Shown piece after piece: positions 34,742 through 43,299 of a DNA stretch of 64,000 nt (position 1 is the first letter of the stretch; the number at the start of each line of letters is the position of its first letter). The notes under the pieces were generated by a model. That model made no database searches. It was not told the DNA's origin and worked only from the letters and a program-made list of their open reading frames with translations. A program made the translations under genes and the position numbers. The DNA comes from Oscillospiraceae bacterium (GTDB lineage Bacteria; Bacillota; Clostridia; Oscillospirales; Ruminococcaceae), in contig JAFUOD010000008.1 in NCBI GenBank assembly GCA_017472735.1, positions 1 through 64,000 of the forward strand, in the 5' to 3' direction.

Positions 34742-35236
34742 TTAGCTTATTCTGGGTAAATAGGGCTTGATCATCTCAAGCATCTTTTCATCGGGTGTAA
34801 ACACCAAAACGCTTCTGCCGTATTTCGGGTCGCTATACTCAATCGCATACTTCTCAAATTCAGTTCCGCAAGCGTTTATTTCTGTCACATTGGGGAGGGA
34901 AGCGGGCGCCTTCATAAATCTTTCTGCCGAACGAAGATTTACACTGCACATGCCTTTTCTTCTTTTTTGGTTTATGATCTTATCAACGGTCAGCTCGCCG
35001 CCCGAGAAGCAATATTCATATTCAACATTAAATTCGCCCGTTAGCCAATATCCGCCGTATAGGATCCCTCCGGCAACAAGTAATCCGATAAGTATCATCG
35101 TTGCGCCAAACACAATGTTAACAATCATCACAATTAAAATTGCAAGCAAAAGTGCCCCAAAAAGCACCGCATATGTTTTGATTCTGTCCGATTGTGTCTC
35201 CGGCTTCTTAACAAGCTGTTCTCTAATGCCTTCCAT
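34742..35236 (-). CDS. Small two-span membrane protein of unknown function
   Basis: 164 residues: a short cytoplasmic N-terminus, two hydrophobic spans (about 24-45 and 48-68), then a soluble C-terminal domain (about 75-160) with beta-strands. Similar clostridial proteins sit beside acpS (I recall the DUF6106 label, without certainty). AAAGGAG ribosome site; same strand, 26 bp ahead of acpS. Confidence 0.7.
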   Translation of the reverse strand: MEGIREQLVKKPETQSDRIKTYAVLFGALLLAILIVMIVNIVFGATMILIGLLVAGGILYGGYWLTGEFNVEYEYCFSGGELTVDKIINQKRRKGMCSVNLRSAERFMKAPASLPNVTEINACGTEFEKYAIEYSDPKYGRSVLVFTPDEKMLEMIKPYLPRIS

Positions 35237-35260
35237 TTTTTACGCTCCTTTAATAAATAT

Positions 35261-35353
35261 TGACCGCCGCTACGCAAAACCGCCGCAACTTTGCCCACTT
35301 CATGGGCAAAGCGCGCCTTTGCGTGTTAATACACGCAGTTTTGCACAGCGGCT
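35261..35353. repeat. GC-rich intergenic island 4, three-way palindrome
   Basis: Outer arms GCCGCT-ac-GCAAAAC (35266-35280) and GTTTTGC-ac-AGCGGC (35338-35352) enclose two perfect hairpins: CTTTGCCCA/TGGGCAAAG (35289-35311, loop CTTCA) and TGCGTGT/ACACGCA (35320-35337, loop TAAT). A three-way junction results, with left head ACCGCCGC as in other islands. Confidence 0.7.
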
Positions 35354-35366
35354 TGTTTTGTCAGTC

Positions 35367-36095
35367 TTAAATAATTCCGCCGTTTACCGAGAATATCTGC
35401 CCCGTAACAAAATCAGCTTCATCGCTCGCTAAAAATGCAACTGTTCGAGCAACGTCTTCAGGCGTTCCAATCCGCAAAAGGGGAGTCTCCTGACACAAAG
35501 CGTCGATTGCTTCGTCGTTAAGCTCTCGGTTCATATCTGTGTTAATAACTCCGGGAGAAACACAGTTAACTCTTATTCCGCTTGGCCCGACCTCTTTAGC
35601 CAAGGCTTTTGTAAATCCAATAAGCCCTGCCTTGCAAGCCGAGTATACCACCTCGCACGAGGCTCCAACCTCTCCCCACATCGAGGATATATTAATGATA
35701 ACGCCCTCTTTTTTTGCAATCATCGGCTTAATAGCCTCTTTAGAACAGTAAATCGCGCCCAAAAGGTTAACCTGTGTTAAAGAGAGAATTTCCTCATCAC
35801 TCATATCCTGCAAAAGCCCAATGTGCGAAATTCCCGCATTGTTTACCAAAACGTCAACCTCGCCAAATGCGTTTGCTATGTCAGCAAACATCTGCCCTAC
35901 TTCCTCGGGGCTTGAAATATCAGCCCTAAAGCTTTTAGCCTCACCGCCAAAACCGATAATGCACTTAACAACATCTTCGGCAGCAGCATCATTGCTTTTG
36001 TAATTCACAGCAACTTTATATCCCGCCTTTGCAAGCATCTTCGCCGTCGCTGCTCCAATCCCACGTGATGAACCGGTAACAAGCGCAACTTTCAT
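35367..36095 (-). CDS. SDR oxidoreductase, FabG/YmfI-like
   Basis: Short-chain dehydrogenase. NADP fold GSSRGIGAA (8-16), NNAG near 89, catalytic Ser (INISSMWG, about 140) and YxxxK in VYSACK (about 153-157). Two annotations compete: 3-oxoacyl-ACP reductase (FabG) or the EF-P 5-aminopentanone reductase YmfI. Since this genome has ymfF/ymfH and no fab genes adjoin this locus, YmfI is attractive but not decided. 242 residues. Confidence 0.85.
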   Translation of the reverse strand: MKVALVTGSSRGIGAATAKMLAKAGYKVAVNYKSNDAAAEDVVKCIIGFGGEAKSFRADISSPEEVGQMFADIANAFGEVDVLVNNAGISHIGLLQDMSDEEILSLTQVNLLGAIYCSKEAIKPMIAKKEGVIINISSMWGEVGASCEVVYSACKAGLIGFTKALAKEVGPSGIRVNCVSPGVINTDMNRELNDEAIDALCQETPLLRIGTPEDVARTVAFLASDEADFVTGQIFSVNGGII

Positions 36096-36115
36096 TCTCT
36101 CACCCTCTTTTGCTC

Positions 36116-36205
36116 GTTTAACGTGCCTCCACCTGTCGCACTCTGCCGTTTTTAAGTCTCGCTGTCGCTCAACTTAAAACAGCAGGCGCCGACAGACGTC
36201 GGCAC
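36116..36205. repeat. GC-rich intergenic island 5
   Basis: Hairpins TTTTAAGT/ACTTAAAA (36150-36157 / 36172-36179) and GCCGAC/GTCGGC (36188-36203). The word CCTCCACCTGTCGCACTCTG at 36126-36145 recurs almost unchanged in island 8. Confidence 0.6.
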
Positions 36206-36227
36206 TCATTATTCAAACCGCCTTTGC

Positions 36228-37730
36228 CTATCTAATTACAACATCGGTATAGTAATGGTGTAAAATCTGGTCAAAGGTATATCCGCCATAGGTAGCATAA
36301 AGGTCAGCACCGGTCTGCGACATACCCACTCCGTGACCGTAACCGTAAGTAACAAAGGTGAACACACCGTTGTCATAGCTTACGCTGAAGCAGGTCGAGC
36401 GAATACCTAAAATATAAGTTCTGAACACATAACCCGTAAGTCTTCTTTCCTTGCCCGAAACATGAGCCGAGGTGTGACCGTCTATAGAAAGCTGATCAAC
36501 ATAAATATTATCGGCGTGAGAAAGTATCTGGATCCACTGGCTCGGATCACCTGAAAGGTCAATATCAGTCTTCGACTCTATCTTGCTTTTAACTTCGTCA
36601 AGTGTATAAGTCGTCACTCTGCCATAGTTTTTGCTGTCTAAATAGTCATAATCGTTCTTAACAGATCTCAAATAAGCCCTGTATCCGCCCCAAACGTTCT
36701 CGCTCGAAGCGGAATATCCACCGGTAGATGCCGAGAAGCAGGACATAATGTACTCGTTATCATAATAAATTGCCAGTCCGTCAACAGCCTCAACGCACTT
36801 AAGTACCTTTTCGGGTATCTCATCCTTCATGCTGATATCGGGAATCTCGCCCTTTGCAAGGTAATATTTTAAATATGTGTAAGCCGCAACAGCCTGCGCT
36901 TTAATTGCTTCCTCGTGCATCGAAGTACCCACTTCGTTAAAGGTTATCTTGCAAACGAGGTTAAAAGCTGTGTCGGTAACATACGAACCTGTTTTCTTGT
37001 TATAAATGGTTAAAATCTCATCTTTCCAACTGTTCGAGGTGTAAAGATTATCCTCGGGGTAAAATTCGGGCGTGCCTATCTCTGGCAGAACGATACCGAC
37101 ATTGTCATCAGTCGATGACGTTCCAAGGCTCTGATAATACTCCTCTAAAACACTTGCAAGCCACTCGTCGTCCAAAGTGGTCCAGTCGTCTAAAGTAGTA
37201 ACTTCCTCTTCCTCGTCCTCTATCTCATAATCATAATCTTCGTCAACAATCTCTTCCTCGTCGTCAATTATAACAATTCCCTCGTCATCATCTTCTTCGG
37301 TAGTGGTAGTTTCCTTTTCAGTCGTTGTAGGAACTGTTGTAACCTCTTCCTCGGTGGTGGTAACGGTGGTTGTTATCTTGGTCGTTGTGTCAGGAGTAGT
37401 CACGCTGGGCAGCGTTGTAACGCTTGTAGGAGGTGTAGTCTCGCTGGTCGTAACAGTTGTAACTGTGGTAACCCTTGTAGCCTCAGGTACAAGCTCGGGA
37501 TATTGGTTAATATCCGCTTTCGATACGATCTCCTCGGCATTTTCTTCGCTGTCATAACTATAAGGTGTCTCATTGACAACAGTGTTGTTAACTTTAATGT
37601 AATTCTGCGATTCAACTTCATTAAGAATCGTGCTTTTCGCAAATTCCGAAATCATGTAAAACGCCGTAGCATATAAAGCCACCAGCACCACAACAATTAT
37701 CATTCGCTTAACAGTGAATTTTTCCTTCAA
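36228..37730 (-). CDS. SpoIID/LytB-domain protein with Thr-rich linker
   Basis: Membrane-anchored peptidoglycan enzyme related to SpoIID, which cleaves glycan strands during engulfment. TM helix about 9-30; Thr/Val/Glu-rich repetitive linker about 80-190 with TTVTTTEEE-type repeats and an acidic block; SpoIID domain about 240-500 with the family features AVAAYTYLKY, SASTGGYSASSENVWGG and YGHGVGMSQTGA near the C-terminus. A threonine-rich linker is also present in the neighbouring sortase, so both may span the wall. TTG start eight bases after AAAGGAG. It may act outside sporulation. Confidence 0.88.
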   Translation of the reverse strand: MKEKFTVKRMIIVVVLVALYATAFYMISEFAKSTILNEVESQNYIKVNNTVVNETPYSYDSEENAEEIVSKADINQYPELVPEATRVTTVTTVTTSETTPPTSVTTLPSVTTPDTTTKITTTVTTTEEEVTTVPTTTEKETTTTEEDDDEGIVIIDDEEEIVDEDYDYEIEDEEEEVTTLDDWTTLDDEWLASVLEEYYQSLGTSSTDDNVGIVLPEIGTPEFYPEDNLYTSNSWKDEILTIYNKKTGSYVTDTAFNLVCKITFNEVGTSMHEEAIKAQAVAAYTYLKYYLAKGEIPDISMKDEIPEKVLKCVEAVDGLAIYYDNEYIMSCFSASTGGYSASSENVWGGYRAYLRSVKNDYDYLDSKNYGRVTTYTLDEVKSKIESKTDIDLSGDPSQWIQILSHADNIYVDQLSIDGHTSAHVSGKERRLTGYVFRTYILGIRSTCFSVSYDNGVFTFVTYGYGHGVGMSQTGADLYATYGGYTFDQILHHYYTDVVIR

Positions 37731-37769
37731 ATCCTAAGCTCCTTTCAGTCGGCTTTGAATAAGGCTTTA

Positions 37770-38675
37770 TCAATCCTTGGTAATAGCGGGCATGTGTTTA
37801 TTTCTATTCTTTGTATATGTATCAGCATAGCCGGAAATGTCTTCGCCCTCGCGCACTTTTCTTGCAACCACAACAAATCTTGAGTCGCTGAAGGTGTAAG
37901 CGCAGGTAGAAAGTGTAATAAATTCATCACCGTAAACACATTCAATTTCACTGTTGTAATATGTGCGGAGCATTATGTTATCATAAAAATAGTTAAAGTC
38001 CTCTTCGGTTTCAAAGTTACGGCATTTAAAATATTCAAACAAGGGCAAATCGTCCTGATGTTCATAAACACCGATAAGGAAGCACGCAACCACTACATAT
38101 TGGTTTTCTTCCCAGCGTGTGTCAAAGTTGATAACATAGTTTTCTTTCAAGAAATCTACGCCCTTGTTCTGATAATCCAAAACGTGTCTGAAGAAGCTGC
38201 CGTCCTTCATGCTGTGACCGTAAAACGTAATATTATCAGCATGGCTTGTTTCGGTAATCGGCACCTTATAGTCGGCATAGATCCAGCCGCCTTCGGTTTT
38301 CTTTCCCCAAAAGTCGGTGTTCAAATATTTGCTGTTATCCTCAGCCTGCAAAACAGCATAGTCTATCCACAAATCGCCGTTCGATTTTTTAAGCGAGGGA
38401 ATAGCCAGCCAGCCAACAAAATCGTTGTTTTCTTCATAATAAGAGAGGTATTTTTCAAGCGGTTCGGGCAGTGGAGGCTCTGTAACTATCGGCTCTGTGG
38501 TCGTAGGCTCTGTGGTGGTAACGGTAGGCTCTGTTGTAACAATCGGTTCGGTAGTCGTCACGTCGGGCGTAACTGTCTGCTCAACATCGTTACAGCCTGC
38601 CAGCGATAGTGCCGTAAGTGCTGCCAAAATTCCCGCAAGAGCTCTCTTGCCGTGCTTAATAAACGGTTTTGTCAT
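37770..38675 (-). CDS. Class B sortase with lipoprotein signal
   Basis: Transpeptidase that cuts a sorting motif and links proteins to peptidoglycan. Catalytic triad (numbered from ATG 38675): His154 in YGHSM, Cys258 in TLSTC, Arg266 in DSRFVVV. Unusually, the N-terminus carries a lipobox LAGC with Cys28 instead of a plain TM anchor, followed by a Thr/Glu/Pro repeat (TTEP-type, about 38-68). Sortases are normally held by a TM segment. The ATG at 38675 has proper spacing to AAAGGA; the one at 38681 is too close. Confidence 0.88.
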   Translation of the reverse strand: MTKPFIKHGKRALAGILAALTALSLAGCNDVEQTVTPDVTTTEPIVTTEPTVTTTEPTTTEPIVTEPPLPEPLEKYLSYYEENNDFVGWLAIPSLKKSNGDLWIDYAVLQAEDNSKYLNTDFWGKKTEGGWIYADYKVPITETSHADNITFYGHSMKDGSFFRHVLDYQNKGVDFLKENYVINFDTRWEENQYVVVACFLIGVYEHQDDLPLFEYFKCRNFETEEDFNYFYDNIMLRTYYNSEIECVYGDEFITLSTCAYTFSDSRFVVVARKVREGEDISGYADTYTKNRNKHMPAITKD

Positions 38676-38735
38676 TTTCATTTTCCTTTCAGTGTGCGCT
38701 TAGTCATCTTTGCCTTTGTTTCTTTTGCCGAGGTT

Positions 38736-39884
38736 TTATTCCTCGGGTACATAATATTCATAGTCGGGTCCGTTGTCCTTGGGAACTTCCATTCCGTAAG
38801 CCTCATAAAAAACAGCAGGCTTGTGAACATTCGGGTTTGCAACATAAGTGTATTGATTTGGGTCTTCGCCCTCTCTTAATTTTCTTGCAATAACAACAAA
38901 TCTCGAATCATAAAACTCTGTCGAACAGGTCGAAAGCGTAATGTATTCGTCCTCAATAGTGCAGTCAATGTCAGTAATATAATAGTTTCTGTATAAAAGG
39001 TTCTTATACCAATAATCAAAGTCCGACATATCCTTAAAGTCAAAGCAATAATGATACCTAAACATCGGCTGATTGTCCTGCTCGTCCTTAACACCGGTTA
39101 AAAAGCAGCCAATAACGATATAATCGTTTTCTTCCCACAGCGTGCTATAGGTTATAATGTTATGCTCCTTAACAAACGAGGCTCTCTTTTTATAATCGTG
39201 CAAATGGCTAAAGAACGTACCGGCACCCATGTTATGTCCATAAATTATTGTGTTCTTGGGTCCTGAATCTTTTGTTATCTTAACGTGATAATCGGCAAAC
39301 AAAGCACCGTATTCCTTCTCGTTTTTAAAGAAGTCGTGGTCTAAATAAAAATCGTTATCTTCAGTCTGAACAACAGGGTAGTCAATGTAATCGTCACCCT
39401 TGCTGTCAGCAAGGCCGGGAATGTTAAGCCAGCCGATAATGTCCGGGTTGATGTCGTAAAGCGCTGTGAAGTTTGTTAACATTCCCTCGGGATAGGGCGA
39501 GATCGGTGCAACATCCGCAGCATCGTTATTGTCGCTTGACACATCACTCGGGTCTTCTTCGCTATTATCATCAGGATCAGTAGTAACCTCGGGGTTAACA
39601 ACAGGGGTGTTGTTTTGAGTATTATCGGGCAAAACGCCGCCCTGCTGGTAAAGGTCAGATAAAAAGTCGGTATCCTCGTGCATTGAGCTTGAACCGAATT
39701 CAAAAATTATTGCGTCATAAACCGTATAGGTCAAACAAACAACAGCAACCAAAAACACAAGTTTTCTTACAATTTCTTTTGTGTCGTCACCCTTCCACGG
39801 CAAAAGCTCTTTAACTCTTCCCATAAACGAGCGGTCACGGTCATCTGTCAACGTGCCTCTGCGGGCCTCATTAAGCATCGACAT
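38736..39884 (-). CDS. Class B sortase, TM-anchored
   Basis: 382-residue sortase with a cytoplasmic N-terminus of about 40 residues, TM about 40-60, an acidic Asp/Asn/Pro-rich linker (about 85-128) and a class B catalytic domain (about 135-345): His217 in YGHNM, Cys320 in TLSTC, Arg328 in YDSRFVVIARK. The final stretch (345-382) is Pro/Tyr-rich. Its ribosome site lies within the end of pncC, so the genes are cotranscribed. It is a close paralogue of the next sortase. Confidence 0.92.
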   Translation of the reverse strand: MSMLNEARRGTLTDDRDRSFMGRVKELLPWKGDDTKEIVRKLVFLVAVVCLTYTVYDAIIFEFGSSSMHEDTDFLSDLYQQGGVLPDNTQNNTPVVNPEVTTDPDDNSEEDPSDVSSDNNDAADVAPISPYPEGMLTNFTALYDINPDIIGWLNIPGLADSKGDDYIDYPVVQTEDNDFYLDHDFFKNEKEYGALFADYHVKITKDSGPKNTIIYGHNMGAGTFFSHLHDYKKRASFVKEHNIITYSTLWEENDYIVIGCFLTGVKDEQDNQPMFRYHYCFDFKDMSDFDYWYKNLLYRNYYITDIDCTIEDEYITLSTCSTEFYDSRFVVIARKLREGEDPNQYTYVANPNVHKPAVFYEAYGMEVPKDNGPDYEYYVPEE

Positions 39885-39889
39885 ATTTA

Positions 39890-40390
39890 TTATCCTTTCA
39901 AAATATCAACTATGCTCTTCAAAGCGTATGAAACCGTCAAAAGTCGGTTTGTGTCTCTGTCAAAATTTCCTTTTTCATAAAGTTTTAAGTTTTTTGTTAT
40001 CTCCTTGTTCTTATAAACAACCGAAACGTAAACCGTGCCGACAGGTTGTTCGTCGGTTCCGCCAGCGGGTCCTGCAATGCCTGTAATACCGATCCCAACA
40101 TCGCACCCCGAAAGCTTAATGACTCCCTGTGCCATTTTCAAGGAAACTTCTTGGCTTACAACACCATATTCGTTAATAAACTCCCGTGTCATGCCTAAAA
40201 GCTCCGACTTGATCCTTTCCGAGTAAGAGACAATACCGCATTCAAAAACACTTGACGCCCCCGAAACCGAGGTTATAGTACCTGCCAGCAAACCGCCCGT
40301 GCAGCTCTCGGCGCAGCCAACGGTAAGCCCAAGTGCCTTAAGAGATTCGACCGCTTTTTCAGCTGCGTTCTTCATTTCTTTAGTTATCAT
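39890..40390 (-). CDS. pncC: CinA-C type nicotinamide-nucleotide amidase
   Basis: Deamidates NMN to nicotinate mononucleotide in pyridine-nucleotide recycling. Conserved TVGCAESCTGGLLAGTITSVSGASSVF and GITGIAGPAGGTDEQPVGTVYV. Only the C-terminal (PncC) domain is present, as in many stand-alone enzymes. The start at 40390 uses an ATG 12 bases from GGAAAGG; a TTG further upstream is possible. Confidence 0.9.
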   Translation of the reverse strand: MITKEMKNAAEKAVESLKALGLTVGCAESCTGGLLAGTITSVSGASSVFECGIVSYSERIKSELLGMTREFINEYGVVSQEVSLKMAQGVIKLSGCDVGIGITGIAGPAGGTDEQPVGTVYVSVVYKNKEITKNLKLYEKGNFDRDTNRLLTVSYALKSIVDILKG

Positions 40391-40410
40391 AAAAAAACAC
40401 AACCTTTCCA

Positions 40411-40596
40411 ATCGGCGGTCACATTTTCGCTCACAGCTTCACTGCCTACACCGCCGATATAAATATTTCTTGCGGCTTTGTCAAACCGCATTTTGCTAAC
40501 GCAAAACCGAAATATTTCAAACTGCCATCGCGTCAACGCTCGGCACGAAACGCCACTGTGCTCCGCACGCGCCGCTCCACGCCTCGCGCTCGGCAG
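40411..40596. repeat. GC-rich intergenic island 6, compound palindrome
   Basis: Left part: perfect arms ATCGGCGGT (40411-40419) / ACCGCCGAT (40450-40458). Middle: outer AAATATTTC (40461-40469) / GAAATATTT (40509-40517) around hairpins TGCGG-TTT/AAACCGCA (40471-40490) and TTTTGC/GCAAAA (40491-40506), a three-way junction like island 4. Right part is C-rich with CTCCACGCCTCGCGCTCGGC near 40574-40593. Confidence 0.7.
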
Positions 40597-40601
40597 ATAT
40601 A

Positions 40602-41777
40602 TTATCCGATCTTAAACTTCTTAACGGTAATTCCCTCGATAGCCTCTTTGATCAAAGGCTCAAAATCAAATGCCGCCTGAGCTGCCTCAACCTCTGCCAA
40701 AACAGGTCTTGTTTTCGGGTGGCGAGGAGTAAACACCGTGCAGCAGTCCTCATAAGGCTCAATCGAAATATCAAAAGTCCCAATCTTATAAGAAATATCA
40801 ATAATCTCTTTCTTGTCCATGCCAATGCAGGGCCTAAAAACAGGCATTCTGCACACGGCGTCGGTGCAAACCATTGCAGCCATCGTCTGCGATGCTACCT
40901 GCCCAATGCTTTCACCCGTCACCAATGCCGTAAGCTCATAGTCTTCGGCAAGACGTTGGGCAATTTCCATCATCAAGCGTCGCATAATAATGGTAAAAAG
41001 CTCCTCTGGGCAGTGCTCTTTAATCTCTTCCTGAATTCTTGTGAACGGAACGCAGAAAAAGTTTATCTGTCCGCAATAATCGGTCATCTTCTTTGCAAGT
41101 CTTTCGACCTTCATCAAAGCTCTTTCCGAGGTGTAAGGCGGCGCCTCAAAGTGCATGGCGCTTATCTGAACACCGCGCTTAGCCATCATATATCCCGCAA
41201 CAGGTGAATCAATACCGCCCGAAAGTAAAAGCAAAGCTCTGCCCGAGGTTCCTACAGGTATACCCCCTGCACCTTCAATCGGCAAATCGTGAATGTATGC
41301 ACCGTTATCACGTATCTCGCAGGTAACGGTAACATCAGGGTTATGAACATCAACCGAAAGGTGTGAAAAGCACTCTAAAAGCCTTCCGCCCAACTCAGCA
41401 CAAATCTCGGGAGATTTAAGCGGAAATTTCTTATCCGAACGCTTTGCCGCAACCTTAAAGGTCTTCGCGTTTTTTAACGCTCTACCTAAATACACCTTTG
41501 CAGTCTCAAATATTGCATCCATGTCCTTTTCGATCTCAACTGCACGGCACAGTTTAGCAATGCCAAACACTTTCGAAAGTTTTAAAACAACTTCATCAAT
41601 GTCAATATCATCGCTTAACGGTGTAATATAAAGCGTTGACTGCGCAGATATATATTTGAACTCGCCCAAGGGCTTTAATCTTCTGCGAATGTTTCTAAGC
41701 ATCTCAGCCTCAAAGCTTGTTCTGTTAAGCCCTTTAAGTACAATTTCACCATATTTGCAAAGAATAATCTCTTTCAT
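40602..41777 (-). CDS. thiI: tRNA uracil 4-sulfurtransferase
   Basis: Makes 4-thiouridine at tRNA position 8 and often supplies sulfur for thiamine thiazole. N-terminal ferredoxin-like and THUMP domains (about 1-165), PP-loop SGGIDSPVAGYMMAKRG (about 184-200). The C-terminal rhodanese domain of the E. coli protein is absent, as in B. subtilis, where a dedicated cysteine desulfurase supplies the sulfur. One such gene lies immediately upstream. 391 residues. Confidence 0.95.
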   Translation of the reverse strand: MKEIILCKYGEIVLKGLNRTSFEAEMLRNIRRRLKPLGEFKYISAQSTLYITPLSDDIDIDEVVLKLSKVFGIAKLCRAVEIEKDMDAIFETAKVYLGRALKNAKTFKVAAKRSDKKFPLKSPEICAELGGRLLECFSHLSVDVHNPDVTVTCEIRDNGAYIHDLPIEGAGGIPVGTSGRALLLLSGGIDSPVAGYMMAKRGVQISAMHFEAPPYTSERALMKVERLAKKMTDYCGQINFFCVPFTRIQEEIKEHCPEELFTIIMRRLMMEIAQRLAEDYELTALVTGESIGQVASQTMAAMVCTDAVCRMPVFRPCIGMDKKEIIDISYKIGTFDISIEPYEDCCTVFTPRHPKTRPVLAEVEAAQAAFDFEPLIKEAIEGITVKKFKIG

Positions 41778-41820
41778 AATCTAACCTTCTTGCTTATATA
41801 AACTTATAAATTTGCTAACC

Positions 41821-41885
41821 CAATCGGCTCCACCGCTTGCTCGTTGCCACTCACGCAAGCGACGTCGCCTCAATAAGCGTCAAGC
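41821..41885. repeat. GC-rich intergenic island 7
   Basis: Short island between the desulfurase and thiI. Perfect stem CGCTTGC (41834-41840) / GCAAGCG (41855-41861) and family words CTCCACCGC and GACGTCGCC. Confidence 0.55.
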
Positions 41886-41891
41886 CATAAT

Positions 41892-43025
41892 TCATTTGAT
41901 CCTCGCCAAACTCTCCCTTGCCCTAAAAAGCCCGTCTGCCAAAGAGTCAATGTGTGCATGCGTGTTCTCGCACGAGAAACTTATTCTCAAAGTTGAATCA
42001 AGCAGCTTGTCGCCATAGCCAAACGCCGCTAAAACACTGCTCTTTTTGCCTCGCGAACAAGCTGAACCGCTTGAAACATAAATCCCCGACTGCTCTAAAA
42101 AATGCAAAACGGTCTCGCTTTTATAACCAGGCAGGGAAACGCTTAAAATATATGGACTGTAGTTATCTTTCGAGTTGATTATAACTCCGTCGATCTCGCC
42201 AAGCTTATAAATTGCATGGCTCTTTAAGTCAGAGGCTTTTTCATAGCGCTCAGTTATTGTCGGGGTCAGCATTTCAACTGTTTTGCCTAAAGCATAAATC
42301 AGCGGTACGCTCTCTGTTCCCGAGCGAAGATTTTTCTGTTGTCCTCCGCCAACAAGCAAAGGTGCAACCCTTACGCCCTTTTTAATATAAAGTCCGCCAA
42401 CACCCTTGGGCGCATAAATCTTGTGCCCGCTGAAAGAAATCGTATCAGCGCACAAAGCTTTTGCTTTAATCGAAAGCTTTTCAAATCCCTGCACAGCATC
42501 ACAATGTGTGTAACATTCGGGAAAATACCTTTTGACTTCGCTGAATGCTTTTGCAATCGGTAAAATATATCCCGTTTCATTGTTGACAAGCATTGCGCTT
42601 ACCAAACATGTGTTGTCATCAACTGCATCAATAATCATGTCGGCGGTCATCTCGCCGTTTTCGTCAGGGTTTATAACGCAAACCTCAAAACCCATGGCTT
42701 TAAGCTTTTCAAAGGGCTCCGCCACCGAGGGATGCTCAACAGCCGTTGTTACAACACGCCTTTTGCGCTTTCCGTAATTTGCGGCAAGCCCCAAAATTGC
42801 CGTGTTGTTGCTTTCGGTCGCACCCGAGGTGAAAATGATCTCATCTGCACTGCAGCTAAGTGCCGAAGCAATCTGCTCTTTTGTAAAGTTAATCAGCTTC
42901 TCGGCTTCAATTCCCATTCCGTGCAAGCTCGAAGGGTTCCCGAAAGCTTCACGCATTGCAAACAAAGCGGCTTCACCGGCTTCTAAACATACTTTTGTTG
43001 TCGCCGCATTGTCCAAATAAATCAT
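41892..43025 (-). CDS. Cysteine desulfurase (NifS/IscS-like, ThiI partner)
   Basis: PLP enzyme that takes sulfur from cysteine as a persulfide. Lys202 in SFSGHKIYAPKG binds PLP; Cys323 in SSGSACSRGKK carries the persulfide; HPSVAEP and NNETG are cofactor motifs. 377 residues. Directly upstream of thiI on the same strand, as nifZ-thiI in B. subtilis, so tRNA thiolation is the likely role rather than general Fe-S assembly. Confidence 0.94.
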   Translation of the reverse strand: MIYLDNAATTKVCLEAGEAALFAMREAFGNPSSLHGMGIEAEKLINFTKEQIASALSCSADEIIFTSGATESNNTAILGLAANYGKRKRRVVTTAVEHPSVAEPFEKLKAMGFEVCVINPDENGEMTADMIIDAVDDNTCLVSAMLVNNETGYILPIAKAFSEVKRYFPECYTHCDAVQGFEKLSIKAKALCADTISFSGHKIYAPKGVGGLYIKKGVRVAPLLVGGGQQKNLRSGTESVPLIYALGKTVEMLTPTITERYEKASDLKSHAIYKLGEIDGVIINSKDNYSPYILSVSLPGYKSETVLHFLEQSGIYVSSGSACSRGKKSSVLAAFGYGDKLLDSTLRISFSCENTHAHIDSLADGLFRARESLARIK

Positions 43026-43075
43026 GTTCGCTCTCCTTAATATATCTCAATTCCAAAATTTTAAAAAACTGCGCC

Positions 43076-43146
43076 TCAAACCGCTCCTCCACCCGCCGCA
43101 CTCTGCCTTCGGCAGGCGCGCCGGACGTCGTCGCTCATCCGGACAT
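43076..43146. repeat. GC-rich intergenic island 8
   Basis: Contains CCTCCACCCGCCGCACTCTG (43086-43105), matching the word in island 5 at all but two or three positions, plus the hairpin CTGCC/GGCAG and a direct repeat CCGGAC. Sits in the 5' region of the desulfurase gene. Confidence 0.6.
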
Positions 43147-43180
43147 AACAACCCATAATAATACTATTATATATACAACG

Positions 43181-43266
43181 ATTATAGCAAAAAACGCGCA
43201 AAAAATCAACACACGCAAGGCTTATTTAATAACATTATTGAATATTTTGCGCCTTTGTGCTAAAAT
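43181..43266. promoter_or_regulatory. Divergent promoters: desulfurase (-) and hemW (+)
   Basis: Minus strand: TTGATT (complement of 43204-43209), 17-bp spacer, TATAAT (complement of 43181-43186). Plus strand: TTGAAT (43238-43243), 17-bp spacer, TAAAAT (43261-43266). The desulfurase mRNA therefore carries island 8 in its leader. Confidence 0.8.
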
Positions 43267-43299
43267 ATCGTAGAAATTGTTTAAACAAGAGGTGATTCT

